DNA of 64,000 nt from Straminergon stramineum (Eukaryota > Streptophyta > Bryopsida > Hypnales > Calliergonaceae), in NCBI GenBank assembly GCA_963920665.1, contig OY987270.1, forward strand, positions 12,302,019 through 12,366,018. Direction: 5' to 3'. Positions 25,719-38,252 of the stretch are shown here, piece by piece. Positions within the stretch are counted from its first letter, which is position 1, and every line of letters begins with the position of its first letter. The notes under the pieces were generated by a model. That model did no database searches, was not told the DNA's origin, and was given only the letters and a program-made list of their open reading frames with translations. Made by a program: the position numbers and the translations under genes.

Positions 25719-26681
25719 TTAACCCCTAAAGGACCAAATGGTGTTTTTTGACAACATAGTGATTTCAGCAGCTCACTACAAATGGAATTTTTATTTTTTT
25801 CCTTTGAAATTTTCACACAACATGTGTCGGAGGAGTAGCTTTAAGACCCAACAATTTTCATAACTTTTGAACACATGGTTAAAAAGTTATTATATGATAT
25901 GTTGTTTTCATTGCTTAGAGGGCAGCCTAGGCAATAAGAAAAACTTCTTTAAAAATCACTTTTAAAAAAAATAAAAATTTGAAATTTATTTTCCTGATTT
26001 ACATATACATGGAAAGCTTTGAATCATTCCATTTTGATTTATGAGATGAAAGTTATGAAGAGTTTTAGTTGTGGATAGTTTGTGGGTAGTTTGTGGGTAG
26101 TAATGGAATCTCTACTCTAAAATAAATTTTGAAGACCTTTATTTAACTCAATTTTTAATGTTTTTGAAAAAAAATAAAAACTTGAGGTGTAGATTGTTTA
26201 TTACAACTATTTAACCATTGGGATTGGCATTTTTCAATTCCATAAATAAATGATTAACAATTTAGTATTTTGAATCATTCTCTACTTCTTTCAACTTACT
26301 ATTTTTTTCCCATATGTTGTACAATTCCAAATGATCTAAAATTTTTCAAGCATGTAGCCAACATGACTTGAAGAATGAATTCAAAGAGTTACAACCATTT
26401 TGGACATTTTTTCATAATGATCTGACCTTGTGAAGTGCAGCTGCCCGGATTTTTGCAGGGCCAAAAAATGGCTTTTTGTCACTTCAAATGCTAATATCTT
26501 GCAATCCAAACGGTGGAAATTTCTGAAATTTTTTTCACATCTTCCCAAACAAGCATAATACAAGATCCTACGGTTACATTTGTCCCAAAATGTATTTTTT
26601 TAAAAATTTGTTACTTGTACTAGAGATGATAGTTTTGGAGCGTTTTTGGTGAAAACATAGTCAAATACATTTATGGGTTAA
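25719..26681. mobile_element. TTAA-flanked long element (955 bp)
   Basis: TTAA at 25719-25722 with CCCCTAAAGGACC inside, and GGGTTAA closing at 26681. The right third matches 7200-7450 and 13740-13930. Non-coding. The left end is the same terminal type as 14898 and 22788. Confidence 0.5.
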
Positions 26682-27063
26682 AACTTATAAGTTTTTTTTG
26701 TTTTTTTTACTTTACCTAGTCTTTTGGTTGAGGTCGTTTGCTCTTTGGAGTATTATTCATAGTACTATGACCTTCTGTAAAAAAATATTTTAAAAGAAAA
26801 CAAAATATGGATAATTATTCTAATATTAAAAATCATATATCTTCAAAATTTGAGACCTTACTATAGGTCAAAATTCATTTATGAAATAGGATGAAGATTT
26901 TTTAAGAAAATTGTCACTTTAATGTTTAAATAATTAAAAAAATAGTAAAAACATTCAATTTTAAAAAAAAAATTGGACATTTGTGAAGAATTTATATTGA
27001 GCACATTTCACCAAAAGAATGAGCTCAAAACTGTCTTCAATGTTCATAAGTGCGCATGATAGG

Positions 27064-27109
27064 GGGGAGGGTTGCTATTATGTGAGCTTAGGATTATAAG
27101 TGCATGTTA
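27064..27109 (+). mobile_element. Left fragment of a MULE-like MITE split by the LINE
   Basis: GGGTTGCTATTATGTGAGC at 27069-27087 is identical to the left end of the MITE at 7468. The match stops at 27109, where the LINE starts. The right fragment is at 38253-38440. The last 11 bp (27099-27109, AGTGCATGTTA) are the LINE target duplication. Confidence 0.7.
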
Positions 27110-27521
27110 TGAAGAGCTGCGGTGGTCCTCAAGGCAATGGAGGTGCTCTGGATTGAGGTGTTGCTTCCGAGATAGAGATGCGTCAGTTAGGCAATTGGTC
27201 TCGACGCCCTCTCTAGCTTCGAGATGCAACAAGATTGAAAGAGAGAATCGCATTGAGTGGGGGGCGCTGCGATGCTCCAAGAGCACCTTCACGGCTGTGA
27301 AGCCTCATGTGAGCGATCACTGGATTCGTATCGCTCCCGTTTCTGATACCCAATCCCTGTTTGTATGATTCTATTTAGTGATCATTCTCTTTCCACTGGC
27401 CGTATAGGCACAAGGAATCAAACTTGGGTGGGGTAGAAGTTTAAGTTTTAGGGTTTCCTCTCGCCTTTTACCATTCGTTTTTAGGGTTTAAGGAAGGCCC
27501 CCTTGAGCTAAGCGTATCACG

Positions 27522-29137
27522 ATGGGGAAATCGTCATACGCTAATACATTGAAGGTGAAGTTGGCTCACGCGCTGGTAGCATCGTACCATGCAAGCAGTA
27601 GCCACGGAGGAAGCTTGTCAACGTTAGAAGAAGCGATTGAACCCAAGCTGATCGCCGCAATCTCCAACGTGGGAAGGAACGCCAAACTCCACCCGACAAA
27701 AGCATCACTGGGTGAATCCCTTCCAGCTGGCTATACTCGTAGCTCCTTTGGCTTTCTCATATGCAATACGATTCTTGAGGTTAAAGTCAACCAAGAGACA
27801 GTCAGGAAGGAAACTGAGCGTTTGCAAAGGCTTGCCCTAGTTGCATATTTTGTGGGAGGGCGCCAATCGCAGACATCGCTCGAGCAATGGGTTGCAACAA
27901 TCCAGGAGCAGATTGGCGAATGGGTTGGCTTAGGAAGGGATCTCAGCAAGGGCTTTTTCCAGCTCTTCACTAGGCAAAATGTTGCGATTCAGAAATTGCT
28001 CATACACATCCCACATAGGTCAAGATGGGGCACCTGTATCATGCAAACTTGGGCCACGGGTTTCAATGCCAATCAATCGTCCAGCATGAAAATCCCAACT
28101 TGGATCACTCTAAGAGGCATCCCCAGCAAATTCCTAGGTGTGGCAAAGGAGATAGTAGGAGGGCTCGGGGAACTGCTCAGGAGTGACAGGCGCAATCCGC
28201 TTACTGCAAACCAGCGCTTCTGCATGGCGCTGCAAGCCGATCAAGGGTGGAAAACGAGACTAGTAGTTGCCAACGAAAGCACCAAAGAAAGAATCGTCAT
28301 CGAAGTCGACTACTATAACCTCCCAATCCGCTGCCGATATTGCCTCTCAACAGACCACTTGATGAAGGAGTGCCCACGTTCACACCGAAATGGCTCGAAG
28401 TAGAGTGCATCTCAAGTGGGGAACCCTCATGAAGGAACTGGAAATCCCAACAGGGCAGTCTCCCACATGGTGAACGAAGCTGGGCAGGGCAATGGCTCCC
28501 TACCTCCTCCTCCTCCTATTGGGAACCACATCCCGGTAATCCTGATCCCAAGCGAAGGATCCAAAGGCGCTCTCTTGGGCAAACCAGGGGACCAATCTCC
28601 CAATGGTAATCTGGTGGAAAAAGAAGCTGACGATGAAGGCTGGGAGATAGTTAGCTGCGGGAAAAAGGCCTCGAGAATGGCCTCTACAAACCGCAATGCG
28701 AAGACAGGCCCTCTCCCCCGTAGCTCTCTTCCCTAGGCAGACGTTGGGAGACCCCCAAGCCAAGCCTCCAAGAGGGTGGCGGACGAGCAGGAAACCTACC
28801 CACCAATCACCAATCCAACCAGTAGAGCAAATCCAAGACGCTCATCTGATCCGAGAAGGCAACTCAGATTGCAGGAAAGAGACCCTCAACCCCCAGCTAG
28901 AGAATGCGAACGGCACTCTCCCAACCATAGGAGCCACGTGATTCTGCCAACGCATGAGGGAAGGCAGGGCTTTGATGGGGCCCTTGATCCGCCAAAGTCG
29001 GACTTGCTTAACTTCAGCCCAAGGGAAATTGACTCGGTCAGCGTTCAAGTGCCAACCCTTAGAGGAGTAGCCAACTAAGCGGGAGCAACACCTAACCAGA
29101 GGAACAATGATGCTCAGAGTCATCCTAATCGATCTTA
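27522..29137 (+). pseudogene. LINE ORF1: DUF4283-like and CCHC nucleic-acid-binding protein, broken
   Basis: The first 293 codons (27522-28403) are open. Residues about 100-215 have the layout of the plant DUF4283 region (a hydrophobic strand at ALVAYFVGG, then a GF-FQLF strand and a PTWITLRGIP segment). Residues 271-284 form a zinc knuckle CRYCLSTDHLMKEC, pattern CX2CX4HX4C. ORF1 of this type coats LINE RNA. The same frame continues with stops at 28401, 28734 and 29076 before ending at 29137. A basic, proline-rich tail continues in a shifted frame from about 29300 (a GILDEWREKVFEWLRKRYGD run) to the insertion at 29555, and after the insertion that frame would run into and overlap the ORF2 start. 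So one frameshift separates the two parts. The internal stops fit Gln codons. Confidence 0.8.
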
Positions 29138-29644
29138 GGCTCCTTCGCTAGACTTGAACATTCAGACGGCCCCCTTCGGCACGGCCGTAATAGCAGCTAG
29201 TCCCGAAGATGCCTCACTAGCATTCCCGCCAATCTTAAACTGAATTCGCACCTCCCCCTTGCCCAAATGCTAGCAGGGCCGGTCACTCCGCATACCCCGA
29301 GAGCTCAAGGTATCCTTGATGAATGGAGGGAGAAAGTGTTTGAGTGGCTTCGTAAACGCTACGGCGACGCAGTCCCTCCCCTGTAGAGCAGAGCCTTGAC
29401 TCCCAATCAACAAACGAGATGAACGGAAGTAGTTGAAGTAGCCCAGAAACAGAGATCCTCTTTGCTCAATCAAAGGCGTGTAACTCCAAGACGAGGATCT
29501 GAGGGCTCCAGCCTTCGAAATACGAAGCTCTTTCCAGAGCCCCCCCATCCCCCCCAAGGTTGACAGGGCGTCCTGATGTAGCTGCCAGCATCCGCGTCCG
29601 CAACCCCCCCGGACGTCTTGTGACATTCGGAAAATTTGGTTATT

Positions 29645-29950
29645 ACCCTTGGGTAATTTCCTGTCCGCGACCCTGTTCGCATCGCCGTCTGTGATTTCTG
29701 CAGCCCGTCCGCCTGTCCGTGACCTTGTCCGCCATCCCGTCCGCTCGTCTGCGACCCTATTTGCCATCCCGTCCGCCCATCCGCGACCTCGTTCGCCATC
29801 CCGTCCGCCACTCCGTGACCCCGTTCGCCATCTTGTCCGCCCGTCCGCGACCCCGTCCACCATCCCATCTGCCCGTCTGCGACCCCGTCCGCCATCCTGT
29901 CCACGTGTCTGCGACCCCGTTCGCCCACTCCGTCCGCCGGGCGGACGGGT
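29645..29950. repeat. GTCCGCC-type tandem array, left
   Basis: Irregular tandem repetition of CATCCCGTCCGCC and CGTCCGCGACCCC words, unit about 12-30 bp. Open frames across it are low-complexity Arg-Pro-Ser runs and are not credible genes. The position just inside the left hAT terminus fits subterminal transposase-binding arrays seen in hAT elements; that role is inference. Confidence 0.8.
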
Positions 29951-30440
29951 GGACGCTCACTATGTAGTCGCAGCAACTTTCACTTGCAATTTCCGAATTC
30001 GTTTTTTAGAATTTTGGAGAGTGTAATATACCATTGGAAAGGTCTTAGAAATACCTTTCCAATGGTATATCACACGGTCCAAAAATCAAAAATCTTGAAT
30101 CGGAAATGTCAAAAGAAGTTTGTTGCTTTAAAACATGGGCGTCCACCTTGGTGTCCGCCCATCCGCCTAGCCGTCCGCCCTCCCGTCCGTCCCCCGTCCA
30201 CCAAGCAGACGGGCGGACGGGTGATCAGCTGGACGGACGCTCACTATGTAGTCGCAACAACTTTCACTTGCAATTTCCGAATTCGTTTTTTAGAATTTTG
30301 GAGCGTGTAATATATAGTTGGAAAGTTCTTGGAAATACCTTTCCAATGGTATATCACACGCCCCCAAAATCAAAAATCTCGAATCGGAAATGTCAAAAGA
30401 AGTTTGTTACTTCAAAACATAGGCCTTGCTGTTCGCCCTC
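29945..30440 (+). repeat. Hairpin module, two direct copies
   Basis: Two copies of a roughly 290-bp module (from about 29945 and about 30232) start GGACGCTCACTATGTAGTCG and contain a central near-perfect stem, ATACCATTGGAAAGGT pairing with ACCTTTCCAATGGTAT around 30031-30070 and again around 30312-30350. The modules are separated by GGACGG-type linkers. Confidence 0.8.
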
Positions 30441-30895
30441 TTGTTCGCTAGGCGGACGGGCGGACGGGCGGACGGTGAATGCTGATGGGCGGATGGGCGG
30501 ATGGCGGAAGGCAAACGGGGAGGAAAGGCAGGAGGAAGAGGCGGGCGCAAGGGGCCATGGGTGATGTGTTTTCAAGTTGGTGGAATTCAACCTATGGTGG
30601 ACTGGTGGACGGGTAGAGAGGCGGATGGGCAAATAGGCGGACGAGCGGATGGGGAGGAGGGCAGGAGCAAGAGTTGGATGCGAGAGTCAAGTGTTTTCAA
30701 TTTGGTAGAGGTTGGCCCACGGCGGACGGGCGGACGGGGAGGAAGGCGGGAGCGAGAGTTGGGCGCGAGAGTCAAGTGTTTTCAATTTGGTGGAGGTCGG
30801 CCCAAGGCGGATGGGCGGACAAGGGAGAGGGTGAGAGGGAGAGGTGTTTTTAACTTTGTAGAGGTAGGCGGATGAGCGGACGGGTAGAGCATGCA
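30440..30895. repeat. GGACGGGC array and about 100-bp tandem units
   Basis: After a (GGACGGGC)n tract, a unit containing GTGTTTTCAATTTGGTGGAG followed by GGCGGACGGGCGGA recurs about four times (near 30557, 30697, 30777 and 30844). Open frames across it are artefacts of the repeat. Confidence 0.7.
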
Positions 30896-32427
30896 ATGCA
30901 TGGTGAATGAAGAAAGCTATAGAAATTATGTCTTTAATATGTTATATAGTGAGGCACTAAATCAATACAACTATGAAAAGTGTCACCAAATAGCCTCTTC
31001 TTTGGAAAATCATTTGATTTGTAAACAAAAAATTCAAATGGATGTGTAATTAAAAGGAATTTAGTTTTACATTGGTGGTTTTTTACAAGTTTGCCATATC
31101 AACAATACTTTTTGGCTAATAGCAAAAGATATTCAAAGTCAAAATTGTAACAATTTAATTGGATTCAATTTCTAATTGATTTCTATGCCTTTGAAGGAAA
31201 GTAATTAATTCCTAAAGTCTCAAAGGCCCTACACTCTTATAGAGGACTCTTGTGAAATATGATCTCAATGAAATGATTTATTTTTGAATTTTTATCCAAG
31301 ATTCTTCGCTTATTAGCTAGATTTTTCAATAGAAAATATTATAAAATTAAAATCATTAGTGCCAAAATTTAAAGTGAAGAAAATGAAAAGACCGAGAATC
31401 AAGTATAGCACGACAAAAGAAAAGATTTTTTTTCTTTAAATACAAATATAATGCAATGTATGCACTTAATGTTATCAAGATGATAACATTACTCCCATAC
31501 ATTTTTATACTAATCTAGTACAAATTCCTATGGTTAGATATAAAGTTAATTTATAAAGTTTTTTGCTCTTCACAATAGAGATGGCAATTTTGAATGATAT
31601 TCGATAGAAAAAAAGGCTTAGGACTTTGCAGGTTCAAGATTTAAAAAAATCCTTGGCCTACACAACTACATAAGCAATTAAATCAATATTGTAAATTTAT
31701 AATCTACAAGATATGATATTATGAACCTTCTCATAAAATCATTTGCAAAAAAGTCTTGAGATGAAAATCTGAAACGGACTTGTAATCATTGGAGTATGAC
31801 CTACTTATCTCAATTGCTGTATTTGAATTTTGAAAGCTCATCATATTTGAAGGTCAATCACATTTTACACTACCTAAGCTCTAATATTTTAGGGTTGTGA
31901 TAAATTTATTGATGGTTTACAATTTAGGGTGCACACATGTATATATAAGTATAAGCATGTATGATAAGAACCTCTATTTCATTTTTATTGTATAAATGCT
32001 TACTTTAATGTAGTCCACATCATATCATATAAAATTACATTACAATACTTAAATCATTTTGAGCATCATCCCATAAATGTTGTAATAGAATAATGAGATA
32101 ATATAAATTCTTTTAGAATATTTACGTTGGTGTTTTGTACTATCAATGCATTCTATAACAAAAATTGAAGAAATACTCTAGGTTATAATCCAATGATCCA
32201 CAATTGTGTAGTAGCCCATAATAAAGTAAATCTCAAGAACAATTGAAACCTAAATGACAAAGATAGTAAGATCTACATATGCATCACATTGTCATGATTG
32301 CATTCTAAACTTCAAATATTAAAAAATAAAACATATTTCACACATCACACCACTACTTTTGAAAACTCCTACAACGTTATAAGTTAATATGTACAATTGA
32401 GGGTTCTACAATTCAAATTTTTTTTGT
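30896..32427. other. AT-rich core of the hAT-type element, no gene
   Basis: No coding run over 60 codons and no repeat of note except 31410-31640, which resembles the dispersed family at 7190-7450 (ATCTTGCAAT, CTTCACAATAGAGATGG words). Confidence 0.5.
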
Positions 32428-32463
32428 AGGGTATACGGTTTAGGGTTTAGGGTATAGGGTTTG
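32428..32463 (+). repeat. Short interstitial telomere-like repeat (TTTAGGG)
   Basis: Four imperfect plant telomere units in a row (GGTTTAGGGTTTAGGGTATA). They lie inside the hAT-type element, so they were carried in or captured rather than marking a chromosome end. Confidence 0.75.
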
Positions 32464-32719
32464 GAAAGCATGTTTAAATGTGGGGTGGAAAACTTGGAAT
32501 TATTCTTTTCTTACATTAATATTGCATTGGATACTTGTCGCATTAAAGAGTCTTTTTTTGGAAATGAAGCAGCAATTCTGCACTTTTCAGAATTAAATGT
32601 AATAAAACTGCCGGCGGACAGAGGACAAGTAGGTTATAAGGAGGCAGACGGCATTATGTTGGCTCGGAAGGTCGGGGCGGACAGGAGGGCGGACGGCTAG
32701 GCGGACGGGCAAACACCAA

Positions 32720-33490
32720 GGCGGACACTCACTTTTTGAAGCAACAAACTTCTCTTGGCATTTCCGGTTGGAGATTTAGGTGTTTCAGGGCGTGTCATAT
32801 ACCGTTGGAAAGGTCTTGGAAAGACCTTTCCAACGGTATATTACACGCCCCAAAATTGTAAAAAATGAATTCGGAAATTGCATTTGAAATTGCTGTGACT
32901 ATATAGTGAGCGTCCGCCCAACTGATTCCCCGTCTGCCCGTCCGCCCGTCCACCAAGCAGACGGGGGGGGGGGGGCGTGGACGAGAGGGCAGACGGCTAG
33001 GCAGAAGGGCAAACTCCAAGGCGGACACTCACTTTTCGAAGCATCATACTTCTCTTGGCATTTCCGGTTGTAGATTTTGGTGTTTCAGGGCGTGTGATAT
33101 ACCATTGGAAAGGTCTTTCCAAGACCTTTCCAACGGTATATTACACGCCCAAAATTGTAAAAAATGAATTCGGAAATTGCATTTGAAGTTGTTGTGACTA
33201 CATTGTGAGCGTCCGCCTAGCTGATTCCCCGTCTGCCCGTCCGCCAAGCGGACGGGGGGGGGGGGGCGGACGGGAGGGCGGACAGGCGAACTCCAAGGTG
33301 AACACTCACTTTTTGATGCATCATACTTCTCTTGGCATTTCCGGTTGTAGATTTTGGTGTTTGAAGGCGTGTGATATACCGTTGGAAAGGTATTTCCAAG
33401 ACCTTTCCAACGATATATTACGCACCCTAAAATTGTAAAAAATGAATTCGGAAATTGCATTTGAAAGTTGCTATGACTACATAGTGAGCG
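32720..33490 (-). repeat. Hairpin module, three inverted copies
   Basis: Three copies of the 29945-type module in opposite orientation (stems centred near 32815, 33115 and 33395, each TATACC-TTGGAAAGGT and complement), separated by GGACGG/CGTCCGCC linkers that include G runs of 10-12 bp at about 32964 and 33255. With the left pair they make the element a large foldback structure. Confidence 0.8.
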
Positions 33491-33792
33491 TCCGCCTAGC
33501 TAATTCCCTATCTACCCATCCGCCTGTCCGCCTGACCGCTTGACTGTCCGTCTGCCCGACCATCCGTCTGCTCGTCCGCCTGTTCGCCTGACCGCCCATC
33601 CGCCCGTCTACTCGACCGCCCGTCCGCCCGCCTGCCCGCATTTACCTAGGGTAAATTTGCGGACGGCATTTTTTACCCACCGGAGACGCAGCGTCCGTGG
33701 AGTCCGGACGGCCAAACATCCGGACGTCCGATTTTTGGACGCGATTTTGCCTGGGACGCTCACTTTTGTCAACCCTGATCCCCCCGTACCTT

Positions 33793-36700
33793 ATGAAGGT
33801 GACACTAGTGTCTTAGAATGTCTAGGGGTTAAATGACCCTATGAAGCTAGATGTCGTTCGCAACTATTACAGACAACAGTTTGGCGCCATAGATGTCTTG
33901 TGCCTATAGGAGCACTGCTTGAGGGGCGCCAAGCTTGAGAAGCTGAACTGTTCTTTCTAGCCGCAGGCCGTGTTCATTGGTCAGGAAGCCACCCTAGGAT
34001 TCGGGAACGCAGCAGGAGAAGAAGGGGCGGGGACAGGCGGTATCTGTATGTGGTTGGCCCCGCACATCGCCCACCGAATCACGGACAAGGGCCACTCGCT
34101 ATGTGGGTGCGCCCAATGGGTGCGACTAGGAGGGGTCCCCGGGGGCGACATTTCCATCCTTAACATCTATGCCTCCAACAGCATGCGAGCGAGGTGTGCG
34201 CTTTGGGAATCTCTCCTCAATTCCCTATCAAGAAGCTGCTGCTGGATCCTATGCAGAGACTGGAACTTCGTTGAAATGCAAACAGACAAATCCAATCTCA
34301 ATGGCCAATTTATCTTGGATGAAGAAAGCAGGCTCTTTTCTCTTCTAAAGCACGCATTGGATGTGTCGGACTTCTTCCCAGGGGGAAGAATCAAATTCTC
34401 TTGGGACAATCGCCGCCGCAATGCTCTCCGCTCCATGGCCAAGCTAGATCGCTTCTACATCTATAATCTACGAGGAGCAAGACCACAGCCGGTAACCAGC
34501 TACGAGATCAAGGGAGGTATCAGTCACTCCGACCACCTGCTAGTCACCATCACCATGTAGCTCCTTCCAACACCCCACAGGAAATCGTCCTACAAGATGA
34601 GTAACTGGTACCTTAGAGATCCAGAGGTGAAATCAGCAGTAGGAAGAATATGGAGCGAAAATCCTACCCTGCAGTTCACAGGGAAGCTAAGGAAAGTGGT
34701 CAAGTACTATAAAGCATTTTGCATCAAACGGGTGAACGAACATAGAGAGGTGGAATCCATGTTACGAAAGCGCCTTGTAGATGTGCAAGGAGAGTTGCAA
34801 AGCGACCCGTAGAGCCAACTAGTACAGGAAAGGATTGGGAATCTCTCAAAGCGACTAGCCATGTTTGAAAAACACACGGTTGAAGGCCAAAGGATCCGAA
34901 GTCGCGTCAAGTGGATAAAAGCCGGGGATTCCTGCACAAAGGAATTTTTCCACGCCGCAAGGCTCCACATAGGAGCATCATGCATCTCAGAGCTTGTGGA
35001 TGATCAGGGGCGGGTCTACACTGACCAGGGCAATCTCGAACGGCTATGCTTGAATTTCTACGAGAAATTGTACGCTGCCCCTTCGAGGATGGCAGCCCAA
35101 GAAGAAGCGGTGTCTGGGGCCCTCGCTGGAATTAGGCCCCGCCTGTCGGAGGCCATGAAGATATCCCTAGCCAAGCCGCTAATCGCAGCTGAACTTGACC
35201 TCGCGCTCTAGGGCTTAGAAGTGGGTAAATCTCCCGGCCCAAAAGACGTGCTCACTGAGTTTTACAAGTGCCACTAGGGCACGATAAAGGAGGATTTTCA
35301 CAAAATGGTAGTGGGTGCCATGAAAGCAAAGCATTTTCCCCCCGGCATTACTACAGGCCAAATTGTAGTGTTGCACAAAGGGGGTCCACGGAATCAATTG
35401 ACAAATTGGTGACCAATTATGCTATTGAACGTCATATACAAAATTTACGCCAAAGCTCTGCAATTGCGTCTTCAGCCCATCTTGATGGAAATCATTGATG
35501 CTGATCAGTCAGCCTTTTTGCCTCTCTGCTTCATACTGGACAATATCATGCTGACTCATGAAACGATCACTTGGTCCCAGCACACGAAACAACCTCTAAT
35601 TTTTCTCAAGCTAGACTTCACCAAGGCATTTGATATAGTTGACTGGGGCTTCCTCTCTCAAGCTATGCGGGCCTTTGGCATCCCCCCAAGCTTCATCAAC
35701 ATGACTGATTTGCTCTTTCACGGAGCATAGGCCTCTGTCAACGTCAATGGGGCACATTCCCCCCTTTTCCCCATCAAGCGTGGGGTTAGGCAAGGTTGCC
35801 CCCTTGCGCCATACTTGTTCCTCATTGTAGTCAAGGTCCTCAATGTAATGATAAAGTCAGGGATTTCAACAGGAGTGGTAAAAGGCATCCAACTCCCGGG
35901 TAGATTGCGACAATAAGCCATCACCCAGTTCGCAAATGACACATCCCTCACCCTACTCAGGGAAAGGGAACCAGTCAAGGCCACCATCGCCCTGCTGAAG
36001 CAATTTTGCGAAGCCTCAGGGTTAATTCTCAATTGGTCAAAAGCCTGCGGCTATAAGAAAGCAGCCACCGAGCCAATTTGGCCAGCATGGACTCAGGACC
36101 TGGGCATCGCATGGGTGGAGGAGGACAACCTCAGCAAGCTGCTAGGCACCCCCTTTGGCTTAAACACAGACACCTCATCGGTAGACGAATTTCTGAAGGA
36201 AAGAATAGAAAAAAAAATCCAGCTCTGGTCAATAGCAAAAATCAATTACATAGGGAGAGGAATCATTGTGAACAACGTGCTGTTGGGCTCAACCTATTTT
36301 TTTGCTTCAATATGGGGTGGCACTCAGGCAAGTATAAAGCAGGTCAAGGTAGCATGGCTGCAATGCTGCCAAAAAAAAGATGAGGGGGGAATCAATCTAG
36401 TCCATCCCCAAGACGCCTTAATAGCTTTAATGGTTAAATGGGTTATCAAAGCCTGTGAACTGGGAAATTCAAATCTCCATGTGCTATTGAGGCATAGGCT
36501 CAGCAACTTCCAACCATATGCAGGTGGGCACTGGTCGCTGAGCATGGAGTTTTTCTCACTCCCTCACTTTCAGGCGCATAAAGGCTCAGCAGCCTGGACC
36601 AGAGTGGGGACTACTTGGTGCAAGCTACGCACAGAGACAAGGCCGGTCTATCCAGTATCGCTAGAAGAAGTTAGCGGTGAAGCCTTTTGGTGGTCCTAGT

Positions 36701-38037
36701 TTGTCTCCCCAATTGGCCTTGGTTTCTCCAAAATCCGAGTTGCCCAACTCCACAGGAAAGGCCTTAGAAGGATCAAGGATGTGCAAAACAAGGGGCAACT
36801 CTTCTCATTCGCAAAAGTAAGCGCAAAGTTCGGACTCAAAAGGAACGAGGAAGCGACATGGCAGGCAACAGTTATCTCTCTTCAAGCTCAATGGGGCCCA
36901 TTGCTAACCAATTCCTTGCCCCCTACTCAAGAAGGGGAGTGGATTGGTTGGTTCACCAACGAAGAAGCTTGAATCCCAACCTCAGTGCTCCAACTCCCGA
37001 CAAGCGCATCGGTTCCAATTGGCTGGCTGGCCCTAGGGCTGTGGCCTGATGATTTCGAGACCCCGGGATTCACTGTCCTTTCGCAAGCTTGCGTGCTCCA
37101 AGCTAATTCCCCAAAAGAAGACAGAGACTGCATGCTAAGTGGCCTGGGATGCTTCTGTAGGGTGCGTGTAGTCTCAATCACACGAGGCCCAACAAATACA
37201 ACCGTTCGCCTCTTCTACGGGAGCATCAATCTTTTGGATTGGGATCCAAGTAAGCTGGCATGTGCAGGGGTAGATGGAAAAGTGCCATTCATGAGTTACA
37301 TGGCAAGTTTGGGACGTCGCCTTCTCAAGAAACATCACCAAGTGCCGAACCCAATAATAAGAAAATGAAGCAGAGTCCTACCGGGCGACTTCAGGCTCCT
37401 TTGGAAAACTGTCTGGCCACCGGAATGGAGCAAGAAAGAAGCATGGCTCATTTGGCACAGGGCCATTGCTGTCAATCACTAGAGAGGAAGAATCGATAGC
37501 ACCATTGACACTCGATGCCCCATTTGTCCTAGAAGATCAGATGAGTTAGTGCTGCACCAATTCTGGGAGTGCCATGCTGCTTAGCATGTGTGGCAATGGG
37601 CCATTCATATTTTGAACACCCTAGTGGCGGGAGTTGAGGCCAAAGGTCCTTGGCGGCCTCTCACTTGGAAGCAAGGCATATTCTCAGTCCACATTCCTCG
37701 GAAATTCAACCCATTTAAAAGAGTTTGGCTTGAAATGCGCTCTACAATGCTTTGGGTGATGTGGAGGCAATGAAATGATGCGGTATTTAACAGCATCACG
37801 TGGTCATCAAAGAGAGTCATGCAAAGTGTCTGGAGTGGCCTTATCGATTACAGAAGAAGCGAATGGGCCAACGTCATGAGCACTAGGAGTAAAAGGTCTC
37901 ACGAGCTCCAACACAAATTGATAATTCAGTTTGAGAGGAGACGATGCAAATTTGGCATCTTTGCTAGAATGGAGGCTGGACAACCCCAGTGGATGCCTTC
38001 CAGGTCGCTCCACGGGTTTATCTTCGAGCCCCCTTAA
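33793..38037 (+). pseudogene. LINE ORF2: endonuclease and reverse transcriptase, frame kept but many stops
   Basis: A single frame of about 1,414 codons runs from ATG 33793 to TAA 38035. In order: an exonuclease-endonuclease-phosphatase domain (about 33793-34560, with the terminal SDH signature at 34528-34536), linker and thumb-like helices, reverse transcriptase (about 35215-36060, with LDFTKAFD at 35611 and the catalytic box at 35929-35940 reading FAND instead of FADD), and a C-terminal zf-RVT type CPIC..H..C segment from about 37516. About 17 in-frame stops are present (33814, 33823, 33958, 34558, 34810, 35209, 35275, 35728, 36970, 37366, 37771 among them), without any frameshift that I can see. 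All sit where Trp, Gln or Arg is expected or possible. No product can be made. Confidence 0.92.
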
Positions 38038-38252
38038 GTCGGTGTGGACAGACTTCTACGGCACTGCCTCCTGCCGGCCATGAGCAGCCCTGCTCTACTC
38101 TTCGTGCTGCGCTGCATTGCGCTTGTTGGTCATTTGTCCATCCTCCTTGTCGTGTCTAGTTGGGTCCCCGGTCAAGCCACTTGTGGCTGGCTGGTATGTA
38201 TATTATTTGTGCAATGAAATTCTGTTTCATTTGTGTCAAAAAAAAAAAAAAA

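Larger units (their letters stand above)
29547..33785. mobile_element. Non-autonomous hAT-type transposon inserted in the LINE
   Basis: ATCCCCCC occurs at 29547-29554 and 33778-33785 as an 8-bp target duplication. The element (29555-33777, 4.22 kb) begins CAAGGTTGACA and ends with the complement of CAGGGTTGACA, and both subterminal regions then carry GCGTCC and GGACGTC words. CA-GGGTTG termini with an 8-bp duplication are typical of the hAT superfamily. There is no transposase. The interior is two GGACGG-type arrays, two hairpin modules in one orientation on the left, three in the opposite orientation on the right, and an AT-rich core (30896-32600). A secondary TTACCC/GGGTAA palindrome lies about 85-120 bp inside each end. 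Confidence 0.88.
27110..38251 (+). mobile_element. Full-length non-LTR retrotransposon (LINE), interrupted by a hAT-type element
   Basis: The element is bounded by AGTGCATGTTA (27099-27109) and AGTTCATGTTA (38252-38262), an 11-bp duplication with one mismatch, and ends in a run of A. Order: 5' UTR 27110-27521, ORF1 from 27522, ORF2 33793-38037, 3' UTR and poly-A. Removing the 29555-33777 insertion and one copy of its 8-bp duplication leaves about 6.9 kb, a usual size for a plant L1-type LINE. Both ORFs are damaged by in-frame stops, so it is dead. The 5' UTR ends with TTTTAGGGTTT-type telo-box-like words near 27446 and 27480. Confidence 0.93.

Noticed and set aside
29645..30895. Long open frames on both strands across the GGACGG/CGTCCGCC arrays, up to 197 codons
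   Set aside because: They are Arg-Pro-Ser or Gly-Arg-Asp low-complexity translations of a short tandem repeat, open on several frames at once.
33793..38037. Alternative genetic code or organellar-type U-to-C editing to explain the in-frame stops
   Set aside because: TAG and TGA fall at both Trp and Gln/Arg positions, so no single reassignment works, and U-to-C editing cannot restore Trp. Neighbouring intact genes use the standard code.
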